From the NCBI GenBank assembly GCA_009617715.1, contig VTFK01000045.1, positions 124,001-188,000 of the forward strand: 64,000 bases of DNA. The letters run 5' to 3'. Under the pieces are notes generated by a model. It was not told the DNA's origin, ran no database searches, and worked only from the letters and a program-made list of their open reading frames with translations. Of this stretch, positions 11,881-24,357 are shown piece after piece; position 1 is the stretch's first letter; every line of letters begins with the position of its first letter. The stretch comes from Plectrocnemia conspersa. Taxonomy: Eukaryota > Arthropoda > Insecta > Trichoptera > Polycentropodidae. The position numbers and the translations under genes are program-made.

Positions 11881-12660
11881 AAGAAAATGAATTTCGACAA
11901 TATAAATAAACTACATTTTTAAACAAAATGAATTGTATAGAAATATTTTTTTCCAACTCATAATTATAGACATAATATATGTGTTTTTTATTTAAATCTG
12001 CTTGATAATATATTAGAATTATTCCGGAAAAGAAGATTAATTTATGTACTCAATTTAGGGTTAAAAAGAGTTGTGTAGAAGTAAAAAGACATATTGCCAT
12101 ATTTAAAAAATATATTGTTTAAAAAAGCAGTGGGGCTTATTAAACAAATTAAAGATAATACATGTTAATAAATAGCATATCTACTATATATTCCGCAAAT
12201 TAGAGGATAAACAAGATTTGTTCTTTTCAATAAGATAGACCCATAGCCTATATGAATCGAGCCATAATTTCCTACAAGGTCACCTGATTAAACCATCCAG
12301 ACTTTTTTCTCTGGGATTAAATAAAATAAAAAGTTTACATGGACGACCCACAAATCTCTCGGAGAGATTTATATTATCCTGATAAAAATGTACTCAAAAA
12401 ATAAGAAAATACACAGGCGCTAAAATATGTGATTAAATTATTCGCAAAGGATAAATAAATAACAATAAAATATAAAATAAAGTTAGTAAACGACTTTTTA
12501 ACTATTGTAAATCACTGGTATAATAACCGTTGGAATTCTGTGTATTGAACATTATTGTAATTTAACATTTAATTTTAATTTAAAACATAAGGAATTTAAG
12601 GAATTAGCGAATCCACTAAGCTGACGCAAACTGTTTTGATTTAAGAGTGCGACGATTTAT
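11881..12660. other. AT-rich DNA, possibly inside a non-autonomous hAT element
   Basis: No coding blocks. If 11862 is a true left end, this stretch would be element interior. Confidence 0.4.
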
Positions 12661-12664
12661 TTCG

Positions 12665-12777
12665 TATATCTAGGTAAGTCAATCAGACATAATGATTTTA
12701 CCTGACAGACGTCCCAATGTGTTAGAATAGGGTAAAAATATACTGGTATATCTGGGTAAGTCAATCAGACATAATGA
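12665..12777. repeat. 31-bp direct repeats flanking dispersed repeat copy B
   Basis: Copies at 12665-12695 and 12747-12777 share TATATCTRGGTAAGTC plus AATCAGACATAATGA with a single mismatch. Between them lies CCCAATGTGTTAGAAT (12713-12728), related to 8705, bounded by TTTTACC and GGTAAAA inverted heptamers (12696-12702 region and 12731-12737). The arrangement looks like a short element or duplication scar. Confidence 0.65.
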
Positions 12778-14340
12778 AAACTCTTTAGTCTGCATTTTTT
12801 TTGTTGAAGGACATATTTAAAGGATAGGATTTATTTGATATGCAATTGATTGTCGCAATTCAATTACATATATCTTTGGGAGTTTTTGGACAATATTAAA
12901 TTATTTGTTTCGATTTCGAAAACAATGAGAATTAAACTGAATACCTATTATACAGTATTATATAAGAGTATTAATATACTGCTTGATATGGACGTCACTA
13001 AATACATTTTTAATATTTGGTATAGGCATTAGAACTGATAAAACGTTACTACAATATATTACATATCCAAATACTTGTATACATATATTTGGGAGCGAGT
13101 GGTAATAAAACATTTTTACGATTTATCATACGACGAAAATCGAATAGAGAACCACTTGTAAATTTTCAAGAGCTTTTATATTATATATTTCGTTATTGCC
13201 GGCCCACAAGATCATAATCTTTATTTTTATATACATATGTAGACTAGACACATATATATATATATAATAATATATTTAAGTATGAAGTACATGTTGCTTA
13301 AAAATAAAGTTTAGCTTAAGTCTCTTAGTTTTATTTTTATCTAAGTGAAACATGAAGTTAAGTTCTGTAATTAATTATTTAAAAAAAATCTAGCTATCGT
13401 AAGCATGTAACAAAAAGTTAAAATCTGTTGTAGTGTTATTTATCCATACAACTGACAACCTTCTATTCAAAGATTTTTTTCTGTTTTTGCGTCTCACTTG
13501 AATTTTTCTTTATTTTTATCATCATCACAGTTGAACTATGTACAAAGGGATGTTTGAGTATATATGATATAATATTTATATTCCTTTTAGGCTTCATATT
13601 TATCTTTTATTCTTTGTTCTTAATACACGCAGGATCAATTATTTTGCCTTTGTCCTTAGCGAAGAGAATATATAATATTTTTCTGTATATTATCGTAAAT
13701 ATCTTATCGAAGCAATATTTATTATGTAAAATATTTATGTATATAAAATAATATTATAAAAAATAATTATTAAACGTTCCATTTGGTTTTATATATTGTA
13801 ATAAACTATAAATATTATTATTTTTCAAAAAATTGTCATAACGTCACGCCATCATACCATATTTTATCATAAAATTATAATTGGAATGAAATATGAAAAC
13901 TGCCAACTCTTGTCAAAATGCGAAAGCATTTCTAGAGAATCGTGTCATTTTGAGTCACAATAAAAGACGCAAAATAGCGTGAACAGTTATATATAGATAG
14001 CATTCATGAACGTTACTATTTCAATACGAACCATTCGCATGCCTTTTGTATTTTTCTCTTTCCAAAATGGACAATTCTCATAAGCATATTTTTAAAAACT
14101 AATTTCCTTATGCGGCGATCATCTTCAAAAGACCGGAAATTAAAATACTGTTTGAGCAAACGCGACAATATTAAATACACTTTCATTCAATAATAGTTTG
14201 CTTTTTTATATCCACCAAGAATAATAAATTACTATAATCAATTATTTATACTTTTATAATATTAATATAATATATGTCAGTTTATCTTTTCCATGTTGTA
14301 TATATTACCTAAAACTATCTTGATCACATTGTCTAAATTA
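12778..14340. other. AT-rich DNA, no gene seen
   Basis: It includes an imperfect (TA)n run at 13252-13266. The hydrophobic 65-codon frame at 13554-13751 reflects T-rich composition, not a supported gene. Confidence 0.5.
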
Positions 14341-14660
14341 AAAGCAATCATTTTGCTTCGAAGAAGAAGAGCGTACGTAATATTTTACCGTGCCCAAATC
14401 CTAAAACATTTTTATTGTGCCTAGCGCGAAAGGCATAGAATGTGCCGTCATTTTGATTACTTTTTTTTTACGTTCCATTCTGATGGGACATTCACGATGT
14501 AAACCAAAGTTTTGCCCTCGCAAAGACGAGTCAAACGGCCGACGCCGAATGTTTCATTTCTGGGACGCTACTACTGCCAGGCAATTTGCACACACATACA
14601 CACACACCCTAAAAATCAGCGCTTCTCCACATTTCATCTTCGTAGACAAAATCTGATTCT
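14341..14660. promoter_or_regulatory. Moderately GC-richer island with CA repeat
   Basis: Complex sequence with several CpGs and a short CA-rich tract at 14588-14608. A 79-codon frame (14417-14656) starts at a non-ATG codon and is unrecognised. Candidate non-coding element by composition only. Confidence 0.22.
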
Positions 14661-15940
14661 GCACTGGGCGTTCTAATAATAAAAATATTATTTAAATTTA
14701 GTATTAAATTGCGTGCGGCAAGTGCCATTTAGTGTCCATATTTTTTTATATTTATGGAAGATAACTTTAACGTCTCAGAAAAATCTCAAGCATAATATAA
14801 TATTATAGATAGCTGTGTTTGGCTTTGCTCCATTTTCTTCCCAAAAGCAGTTTAATGAAAACCCTTCGCTTTGCCCTCACAAACATAATTAATTTAATAA
14901 AAGTATTGTTTGCGTTTGCTTAAACGGCTATAGCAGCAAAGTATTATATTTTTCTTATACTTTACTGTTCTATAATAAAAATCACCTGAAAATAAATTAG
15001 ATTGGTCACAACAAACAAAATAAATCTACGAGTATGTACATACATATATCACGTAAGTCATTTTGTTTACCTTTTACTTTATCCCAATATACGTTCTCTT
15101 TTACTCAATAGAATTATTTTAACCGTTACTCTTTCACTCAATTTATATTTACTTTTGTGAGATAAACTGTTTAGGATTTACGGAATCCCAATAGGAGTGA
15201 AAATTATATTCTAAATTAGCTGATTAATGATAAATTGTATAATTTAATTTAATCTGATTACTGACTACATTACTTTTTTTAACAAACTCAATTATTAAAA
15301 ATAATTGATTCGACTAATTTAACGCTTTATCCTAATGTTTTCAGAACAAATAAAAAGCGTTCCTAATAATAATATAACGATGGAAAAACATACATTTCAC
15401 AAAATCATTTACTTGTAAATTTAATTTATTATATACAATACATTATTATACTTAGTTGTACACAAACTTAAACATTGTAAAATAATTAAATTGTTTTATT
15501 AAAGGTATTTGTTTTAGGTTTACTTTTGGTTTGGGATAAAACTTACCACAATTACAGATTAAATGAAATTAAAACATAAAAACGAGGGCAAGTACATAAA
15601 ATATATTATTTTTTAGCATTAAGTGACCAAATGACGTTGTTTCCATACATAAAATAATACTCCCTAAAAATAAACTTTTCTATTTATATTATTTATATAT
15701 ATAAAAATACAAATATGTATCATATAATATTTGGCAACATGTCCTTATTTTGTTATTGTATGGATTCTATTTATAGCAGTTTTGAAAAAAAAATACCTGA
15801 GATATATTTCAAGTATTCAAGCTAAAAATACATATTTTACATTATAAGGTGACATACTTATGTTTTCTCCCACATATAAATTTAAAAAAAGAGCTATCAC
15901 GAAAACATAAAACGCGTTCGATTAAGTTACATCGATAAAA
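14661..15940. other. AT-rich DNA, no gene seen
   Basis: No supported gene or repeat. Confidence 0.5.
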
Positions 15941-16480
15941 TCGCCCGTTCCCATGACGTCGCAGTGTGTAACGAGCCCTTTGATCAAACACACAAAACCA
16001 TAGGGTCGACTGTCACCCTTTGTGGCCCAGTTGGCTCGAGTGCCTCGATTCACCTGTGAATAATTTCCAACTCACATACCCATACATATTGCGCACGACG
16101 CAAAAATGAGGAAGGTCGTACGTGTTTTCAACTCGATACTCACTCGCGCACACAGACAATCTAAACTTTCGGCGCAAGTTATTCGCAGAATTCACGCGAA
16201 AATAATCCAACTTTGGCCGCGGATGTGGCGTATAAATTTAAATCTGATTATCGCGTTGCTTCGCGCCCTTATTATTATTATTATTGTTGTATTGTATAGT
16301 GTGTATGTGTTTATATATGACTATGCTCGTTATGGGCACCGCGCGAGAACATCGCGAAAATAAACGAGAAATTATCGCACGGGCGTAATGATACGAAATT
16401 GGTTTTTAACGATGTTTGTTCGCGTTTTTACATCGAAATTGCTTTGTTTGTTTGTGTACGTACGGGCGTTTCGTAAGTTT
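15941..16480. promoter_or_regulatory. CpG-rich island with TCF/LEF-type palindrome
   Basis: One of the most CpG-rich blocks in the window. CCTTTGATCAAA at 15977-15988 gives overlapping TCF/LEF-type sites on both strands, followed within 30-50 bases by CCCTTTGTGG and a CACCTG E-box. A short ATT microsatellite lies at 16270-16286. CpG retention in an AT-rich genome suggests constraint or lack of methylation. A promoter or enhancer role is inference. Confidence 0.35.
16106..16363 (+). CDS. Small open frame of unknown reality (85 codons)
   Basis: The ATG at 16106 has an A-rich insect-like context (GCAAAAATG). The protein would be strongly basic in residues 1-45, then carry a hydrophobic run of about 20 residues (LIIALLRALIIIIIVVLYSV) that could span a membrane, and end in a basic tail. 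Part of the hydrophobic run is encoded by the ATT microsatellite, which argues for chance. No homologue is recognised and no splice partner is visible. Kept only because it begins at ATG inside a CpG-rich island. Confidence 0.12.
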   Translation: MRKVVRVFNSILTRAHRQSKLSAQVIRRIHAKIIQLWPRMWRINLNLIIALLRALIIIIIVVLYSVYVFIYDYARYGHRARTSRK

Positions 16481-17980
16481 TGTTATTTAATTGTGTTAAG
16501 TAAGACCCAAAAGTACTTTTAACAACAATCCAAACAAAACCTTGTTTTTATGAGGTAAAAATACATCCATAGAAATAAAATATACACTGTAGAAAAGAAA
16601 TACCTAAAACAACTATTATTTGTGAAAAATTTAAGTTGAAAAAATAAATATTTATATCTACGGTGTAGCAATTTAATTTTTAGATTTCAGAAGTCAATTT
16701 AAATTAGAGAAAAAATAAGGCAGTATACAATATATCAAAGTATTATCAATAAAGCGTATTTAAACAAATATTAAATAGCTGCTAGTTAATGCGTAGTCAT
16801 AAGCTTATATTAAAGTTTATTGTAAATTATGGCAAAATAAAATAAATATCAGCCATTTCTGTTTTCGGTAATTTAACTGTCACAGTTGCGTTCGACTGTA
16901 CTTTTCACATTTGATATCAACCAGAGACTTTTAATATAATAGGGAATAGCGAAATGGAAAAAAATATAAGTATGACAGAAACAAGGCTGTGGATATATTA
17001 GGAAAATAATAACAAAGAGAAATATTGTGATAAAAATATATGTATATATAGAGCCAAATATTTATTTACAAAATGAGTAAAATACTAAAGCGAAAAAATG
17101 ATAATTTTTCAAAACCTTCACAATTTTCAAATTATTGTCAGTAATGTTGTATTTCTTTAATTATAAAATGCATTTTTTTAACTGTGTGGAATTCCCGAAT
17201 TCAGGGTGCGTTATATACACTTATATACGAATTATCAAAAGGTATACATTGGTAAGCTGATAAGACGCACAGGTAGTGTAGATTTACCCTTTTTAAATAA
17301 TATTGATTGTAATATACATATATGATATATAATATTATATTTATATACAAGTTTTTTTATTATATCAACTAATTTTACAACTAACAGATTTAGAAACACT
17401 AGTTAAATGACTTACTTGACGATTTATGCAAAAAACGATAAGAAATCTACCCAATAAATTTTGGTTTACAAGTAGGGAATTTACAAAAAAGATAATTTTT
17501 TGCCATTTTCCGCAAAATCGCCCGACCACCGAGCAAAGTTTGGCAAATGAACCCCGGGCGTTAAAATACAATAATACGTATGCAAAAAAATATAAAGATT
17601 TTTTATTTAAAGAAATAAGGAGCATTTAAAAAAATATGTTCTGTAAATATAAATAATGAGTGTTTTATATCGTATATAATATATAAATTATTAAATAAAT
17701 TATAATATAAGTATCCAGTTGCTAATATATTTTTATCTATCTGACTAATGCTTAGATATGCTTACAACAACTTTGATCATTTTTTCATCACATGTCACTT
17801 TACAATTAGGTGTTTTGTTGGAAAGAATGTTAGTTCACAATACTTTAAATAAATTAGTCTCGGGTTTTTTCAATCTTTGACAACATTTTTGACATTCATC
17901 CCGGGCGGTTTTTAACTATGCAGATTTTATTTTGAAAAAATAAATGTAGGATATATTAAATAAAGTTTGAATCGGAAAGG
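16481..17980. other. Mostly AT-rich DNA, no gene seen
   Basis: A modest GC-richer patch at 17400-17600 has short overlapping open frames on both strands (17365-17625 minus, 17426-17629 plus), neither recognised. Otherwise AT-rich. Confidence 0.5.
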
Positions 17981-18021
17981 CTTAAGTGCCGGGTTATTTT
18001 TTTTAATTCCCGGGACTTGAG
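17981..18021. repeat. Inverted repeat with GC-rich core
   Basis: CTTAAGTGCCGGG (17981-17993) and CCCGGGACTTGAG (18009-18021) pair over 11 of 13 positions around a T-rich 15-nt loop. The CCCGGG core is striking in this context. It could be a stem-loop or the scar of a small element. Confidence 0.6.
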
Positions 18022-18590
18022 GCAGTAAAAAATCTTAGTATTCTCGGATTGTCTCGTCACAGAATCCCTACTGGTGCTGCATCAAACTATTAAAATTTGT
18101 ATATTATTACTATAATTTAACCCTAATTGTAAATAAAGTCCTACAGCGGAAGCTCATTAATTAGTTTATTGTCTGTAATTTTAAGCTTATGAAAGTATGA
18201 AATTTTATACCAAACAAAATTATTATATTATTTATTTTCGAAACAAATATTAATATCATCTATGACATACATATTGTACATTTATTAAATATTTGCTAAT
18301 GAAGCATTGGAATAATAAGTGTTAATATTGTATCACGTTTTACTTTTAAATCTTTCTGAAATCTAAAAAAAATATGTAAACATTAGTAATTGATTGAAAT
18401 TTCATATTACTCAAATTCAGTATTACTAATTAAATTACATGAGCTAAACTGAAAGCTTTTAGTTAATCTAATACGCTTTTTAATGAATGTGAAACTTCGA
18501 AAAAAATATTATATTAAAGGTTTATTTATATATGTTGTATGTAATTATTTGTGATTTTAGATATTTATATATCGTTAAAGCCAACTAATT
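18022..18590. other. AT-rich DNA, no gene seen
   Basis: Nothing supported. Confidence 0.5.
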
Positions 18591-18940
18591 GCGGTATTAG
18601 TGGTCCAAATTAACGAAAAGTACAAATCTCATTGTTAGTGGTCATGAATGGAAGTGACTATGCGAAAAGCTTTTATACACGTTGTATGTATTCACATAAA
18701 CACTACGTACCAGTCGAATCGTTTTCTTTATTTATATATTTTTTCTTAATTCAAACTGGTCGCCCAACAAAAACTTGCCGTTCATAATTTTCTGCAAAAG
18801 AAATTAAAAATTTTAAAATTCTTCCTCCGTTCAAACTTTACGCTTTGGTGAATACGTCACGTGCACATTTCAGCGAGACGGGATTTTTAGCATTTTTACA
18901 ACTTTAGCCGAGAAATAAAGCGTTTTCAACAAGCCGCAAC
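18591..18940. promoter_or_regulatory. GC-richer island with CACGTG
   Basis: Complex sequence with TTAGTGGTC occurring twice (about 18598 and 18635) and a CACGTG E-box at 18858-18863 within ACGTCACGTGCAC. Candidate regulatory block by composition and motifs. Confidence 0.28.
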
Positions 18941-19440
18941 CATATACATTCATTTAAATTATAAATAATTACTAAAAAACGTATTTAGTTATTATAGAAT
19001 TAAATCAAAATGATGAAAGTTTAATTTTAAAAGAGGCATGTTTCTTTTAAATTTAGAACATACATTCAATTATATAAAGAGTTACACATTGATCAAGTTA
19101 TTAGCAATATGATTAAAATATAAAAGATAAATTGCCGCATTTAAAACACAAGCAAATTATACCGAGCCGCGAGGATTCCAATTATTTCCTCGATGATTAA
19201 AAACGAGTGAGATGCGATAAAGGTCAACCTATTATCAAAAGCCATTATTTTTTTCTTTTTGATCTTTCGCTCGAATGGTCCTTCATGAAAACGAAGCGTA
19301 TTTGCTAAAAATAAGTTTTTCCACATCACGTAATAAAAAAAATAAATCATTTTTTGTATCACAATAGAAAATAAAACCCACACTTTTTTATTATCTTAAT
19401 ATTTCATTTAAAGATTTGATACACGACTCATTTTTAGGCT
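18941..19440. other. AT-rich DNA, no gene seen
   Basis: The 80-codon reverse frame at 19141-19383 is unrecognised and not supported. Confidence 0.45.
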
Positions 19441-19690
19441 CCATTATCGCGCCGAAAAAGTTTTGTATGCCCATTCGTCACGAAAAGCTTTCAACGCGTC
19501 GCTTCCGTTTTATACTTTGTATTATATGCGATACCTAGCCGGCGGGTCAGGAAATACCCCATACACGATTTGTATTAAAAGTTTAAAAATTATACACCAC
19601 CGACCCAGCAAATGACCCGACGTGGTTATAACTTCTTGCCTTCGAAACTTAAGTCATTAAGTGCACAAACTCACTCGGTAATATAATAAC
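19441..19690. promoter_or_regulatory. CpG-rich island
   Basis: Short block with many CpGs (TATCGCGCCG, CAACGCGTCGC, CTAGCCGGCGGG) in AT-rich surroundings, with no open frame. Candidate conserved non-coding element. Confidence 0.3.
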
Positions 19691-21080
19691 AAATATAGTA
19701 CAAACTTTCACATTACAAGATGTTGTCGTTAGTCTCGTGATATACCATCATACATAAAACAAAACATTGTTATATTTCACCTGACGATTTAATTAATGTG
19801 TACTTTTATGCTTTATACAGTATACGTCTTTACACATGAGTGTGCTATATAATATCAGTTCATTTGCTTAATTACATATGACGTAACCATATAAATGTGC
19901 AAGGTCGTGACTTGTTTTAGAACACTCAACCCTTTGACATTTAACATCGCCTTGGGTAAATACTATGTAGCTTAATTTGGACACTAGGATTAAGGTTTGA
20001 CATTTGATAGAATCTTGCTTTAAACTGCACAATTCTACTCTCTTACGTATACTAATACATTACTATGTGTACATATGATTTTTTTGACAGAGAGACACAG
20101 ACAAAATATTTCACACAAATAAACACAAAAATAAATGTTAAAATACATATAAAATAAAGCTCAGCGATGAGCATGCAAATTCTGATCATAAAAATAGCTG
20201 AATTTTATTTTTAGCCCCATCTGTTAAAATACAGCCCAAAATCAAATGAGATGCTATAAAAAAATGGACGCAGAAGTTAGGCTTGAAAAAGTAAAAAAAA
20301 TATAGAAATAATCTAATCGTATGCTACATAGTTAAAATTTAGCTAAATTTAAAAAAAAAGTATATCTGGATACTAACTTATTTTGCAAATATTTTTTTAA
20401 CATGCAGATCCTTCTCTAATTAATATTTTACACCTAAACTCGATTGTGTATTAATATTACAAACAATATCAATCAAGTTTCCTTCAACTATTTTATTTGT
20501 GTTTAGTGTCCAAAAATAAAAAAATCAAGAAATAAGAAAATAATCCACATTTCTAGAGAATTCTTCAAAATTTAGATATACGAAAAAAATTATGTTTATT
20601 TAAAATATGTATTATATTAAAATTATTACAGTTTTTGTATATTTTAAATATTTGTATTGATTGTATTTACAGAAATTTAAGTATTATTTATTATATTATA
20701 TATAAATTTATTTATTTAAATTATATAGCAGTAAATAAATAAAACATAAACAATCTTAATATACTAAGGTAGTATTAGATATTTATCCCAATAATAATTT
20801 ATTTAAAAATTACTAAATTAAAACTTACTTTTTATCGCATTATATTTTGTTAAAAATAACAATATAGCATATATTAATACATAAAATCATTGACTTTAAT
20901 TTTAATTACTAAAGCTATTTTTTACTATGTTTATATTTTTATTTATATTTATAACAGATACAATTTAATTAAACCATTTGTATTGCATCCCATATTTAAA
21001 AAAAAAAATTATAAAACCGTATTTAAAAATATGCCTTCGTATTGAAGCTATAAATGATATTATGACTCAATCACCATAAT
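19691..21080. other. AT-rich DNA, no gene seen
   Basis: Bases 20500-21080 are among the most AT-rich in the window. No structure beyond short A/T runs. Confidence 0.5.
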
Positions 21081-21420
21081 CGTCCCCATATAATAGTGGA
21101 TTAAATTTTAATATTCCGAAGTTTTTACAGTCTAAAAATTTTCACCAAAGATTACTCAATATGAGCCGTATTTTGAATTTAATGAAACCGAAGTTTTTTT
21201 CGCAGAGCCTAACATAAAAAGTGGCGGCAGAGTATTTTAATCTTCAGACCGATAGGGATCCCTTTAGCATTTTTATTGAAAATTAACCTGTAAATTAATT
21301 CAATCCCTGATTTTAAATTTAAATCACGCTCACCTCACCCAATACGTAACAAAAGTTTTAAAATTCCGTTGCTCCGAAAAGTTTACGTTTTCTCTGAAGA
21401 TACATGGCGCGTTTAAATTG
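21081..21420. promoter_or_regulatory. Weak GC-richer patch
   Basis: Somewhat more complex sequence around 21180-21420, without coding features. Marginal example of the island pattern. Confidence 0.18.
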
Positions 21421-22900
21421 CGCCTTTAAAAAATATTGTTTAGTTTTAAACAGTTGGATACAATATACAAGTCAAAGTTCAACGAGATACATGAAATTTA
21501 AATAACAAATTAACTTTTGATTAAATAAAAAAAACAGGGTGGACCAAAAACTTTATTACATTTTGTAGACTGATATTCTTTAAAGCGTTAATACAATATA
21601 TAATATATAACGTGCTATAAAATATTTAGTGCAATAGTGCTTAAAAAAAAAACTTAAATAATAAGAAATTGAAAATATTATATATTAAATCGAACTTCGC
21701 CAATAAATCAAGTTTTTTGTTAGGTACGTACATAAAATATTAGTCAACACGATAAATAAAATCGATAATAGCTTAAATATGAGTCACACTTTCAGGTAAA
21801 CAGCAATAAAGTCGTAAAACTTATGTTCAATGATAGACGTTTGAAAAAGTCATAAATTTTAGAAAAGGCTGAGCTTTTAGAAGCTGCTCACTTGAGATTT
21901 ATTTATGAGCATCTACACATAAGAAAAATTAGTGCAAAGTAGATACTGAAAAATCACACGTCTTTGCATAAACAATGAATAGATCAATCCTAATGTTTTT
22001 AAGTTGTGAGAAAGCAAAGAAACGAAAATATTCGACAAAAAAATACTATTGTTTAAATATATATAGTTTTATTACTTAAACAATATATATTTACCGTACA
22101 CCAAAAAAATATTTGTAGATAATATTATGATGACCATTTTTTACAATTCAAGAATAGTTATTCAAAACGATTATTATATAAGCCGTAACTAAGCAATATT
22201 ACGTAAAAAAAGTTTAGAAAGACGACCGGAGTAAATTTTTAAAGGCGTATTAATGCTTCACAATTCATTCACCCTACAGCTTAGAATTTGTTTTAAGCTG
22301 ATTATTTTTTCTTTGTTAGTATAAAGTCGTTTTTAAGGGGACACTAAAATAAACAATATTTTACAAAGAGGAAAATAATACACGTTTCTCGGGTGATCGG
22401 ATTAAAGCTCAGTGTCATAAATGAGCTTTTACGCTAAAATAAAATAGTTAAAAATATTGAAATTATGCTTGTTAATTTATACTTAAAAATTTAGATGTGT
22501 AATATATAATATATACTCGTCCTAAAGTAAGATGAAGGTATGAATATTTAAATGTAATAATATAAATAATATTTAAAAGATAGATAATATGTTGTTACGG
22601 TACCTACTAGATATGACACAAATATTATAATCAAGAGAACTTCAAGGGACAAACAGAAAAAGGATTCTGTAGAGAAGTGTCATTATAAATTTAGTTAGTG
22701 TTAAAGTTTTTGCTCTTTTAATGGTACTTTATTACAAGTGGTGCAAATAATTGCTTTTTGTCTTATAGCATATTTTAAAAATAATACTTAATGCCTAATT
22801 TCAGTCAGCTTAGTTTTGCCTTTGCTTTTGTAACAATCCTTACAAAACAAATTATAATAATAAAGAATAAAATAAGATACCACCACAACTAAAAATTTGT
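21421..22900. other. AT-rich DNA, no gene seen
   Basis: No supported gene, RNA or repeat. Confidence 0.5.
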
Positions 22901-23220
22901 GAAGATTATGACATTGATGTGGAAAAACCGCAAACTTGTCGCTTTCGGATCAACAAGTTTCGTTCTAAGAATTTATTCTTAAGAAAAAAATAAACCCTGC
23001 GCTAGATATCCCATCGAAGTTGATCGCGATCATTTCCTGTTCATAATAGATACAGACTTTCGACTGACTTCAACAGAAATCGCATAAAATTGATCAATCA
23101 AATGTTATACTTTACGTTTGAGTGACGCATGATTTGTCACAAAAAAATATTCATAGGCTGACAAGCTGCGAATTGACTGCCAGGCAATATCAAAATCCAT
23201 TTTAGCATTGTCTTTTTTTT
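22901..23220. promoter_or_regulatory. Moderately complex patch
   Basis: It contains GTTGATCGCGATCATTT, which includes the 12-bp palindrome TGATCGCGATCA, plus other CpGs. No open frame. Weak regulatory candidate. Confidence 0.2.
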
Positions 23221-23317
23221 GATTTATGAAAAGTGGGTCATGTATTATAATATTAATGATTAAAAAAATATGATAAACTCCTTAAGCTAAGCCTTAAAAT
23301 AATTACATTGTATTTAT

Positions 23318-23358
23318 AAAGTGGCACAATAAAGCTGTAGGCTTTAATATGCCACTTT
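23318..23358. other. Long hairpin, 16 of 18 bp paired
   Basis: AAAGTGGCACAATAAAGC (23318-23335) and GCTTTAATATGCCACTTT (23341-23358) are inverted complements at 16 of 18 positions with a 5-nt loop (TGTAG). The outer 9 bp are perfect and not purely AT. It is shorter than most microRNA precursors; extension beyond the arms is weak. It could be a structured RNA, a small palindromic element or an attenuated MITE. Confidence 0.6.
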
Positions 23359-23359
23359 T

Positions 23360-23886
23360 TATTAAACATATTGTTAACACATATTAAACATATAATAGGA
23401 TAAAATTCATATAACGATCTAATAAAAAAAAATATGCAATTGCTTTTGATATTTTAAAGGTATCATATTGCAAAAATAATATTAGCCATTATATTTACAT
23501 TACCAACAAGTTGCTGAGATACATTAAGAAATCGAGATCTCTGAAAATTTTCTCCGAAAGGATATATACTTTACAATACAGTTTAAATTATATCATTTAA
23601 GTATGACACTTTTTCAAAGCAAAAAATATTTTTTTATTAAGAAATTTTAATGGCAAATATTTAAAAAAATAACTTGCTACTATAATTTTTATTTTATAAA
23701 TATTAAATATCTAATTTAATTGTTAAAGTTAAAATATTTTAAAATCAAATAAACATTGTTTCTTGATTTTATGTTGATTTAATAATGAATTACTGATGTA
23801 CTACATGTGTCATTTATTGGTAACATGTCTATTATAAACTTGCAACAATACAGAATCAACGTTGATATATCATATTTGTGTATCTC
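23360..23886. other. AT-rich DNA, no gene seen
   Basis: Nothing supported. Confidence 0.5.
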
Positions 23887-24357
23887 ATGTTATGCTTTGT
23901 AGCAGTTCGCATTATATCTGAAGAATTTAACCGCCGCATGAATGTTTTTGTTATTGCTGTCGAACAAACTTTCAATGGCGTGATTTATACGCAACTCCCA
24001 TTACACTGTAGTTATTGGCCGGAAACGTATCAATTTGTATTTTTGAGGTTGACATGTTGCTCCAGTTTTAGAAGTATTCACCTCGAATGCTGTGGGGAGG
24101 AAATAGCCACCAGGAAAGGGAGGTCAAGCCAAATGCTGACTAAACATTTGCGGGGGACTGGGCAAAAGGGTAGGTGGGTGCCAAAGCAGGAAATCAATAC
24201 CTTATCGCTGATTGGTTTAGACCCAGACCCCTTCTTTGCGTCGTTTCGATCTGATAATATACAAAATCTTTTGTCTCATACCCCATCTCGATCTTTTCAA
24301 ACATTTAATTTAATTGAAGAAGTGCTGATAAGAAATACAATTTTATTAACAATCTGA
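23887..24357 (+). CDS. Longest open frame in the window, unknown
   Basis: From the ATG at 23887 the frame runs 156 codons without a stop, which is long for DNA this AT-rich. The 23920-24260 part is also GC-richer. The conceptual protein has a hydrophobic start, several cysteines (a CSYW and a TCCSSF stretch near residues 40-65) and a charged, glycine-containing middle (GRSSQMLTKHLRGTGQKGR). I recognise no domain. There is no splice consensus at its edges and the last 20 codons run into AT-rich DNA. It may be a chance opening inside a non-coding island. Confidence 0.15.
   Translation: MLCFVAVRIISEEFNRRMNVFVIAVEQTFNGVIYTQLPLHCSYWPETYQFVFLRLTCCSSFRSIHLECCGEEIATRKGRSSQMLTKHLRGTGQKGRWVPKQEINTLSLIGLDPDPFFASFRSDNIQNLLSHTPSRSFQTFNLIEEVLIRNTILLTI

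Noticed and set aside
13554..13751. Hydrophobic small frame resembling a membrane protein or mitochondrial insert
   Set aside because: T-rich DNA encodes Phe/Leu/Ile by default. No match to mitochondrial genes was recognised.
17261..17285. Possible third copy of the 8691/12701 repeat (GGGTAAATCTACAC on the reverse strand)
   Set aside because: The diagnostic CCCAATGTGTTA block is missing, so the similarity may be chance.
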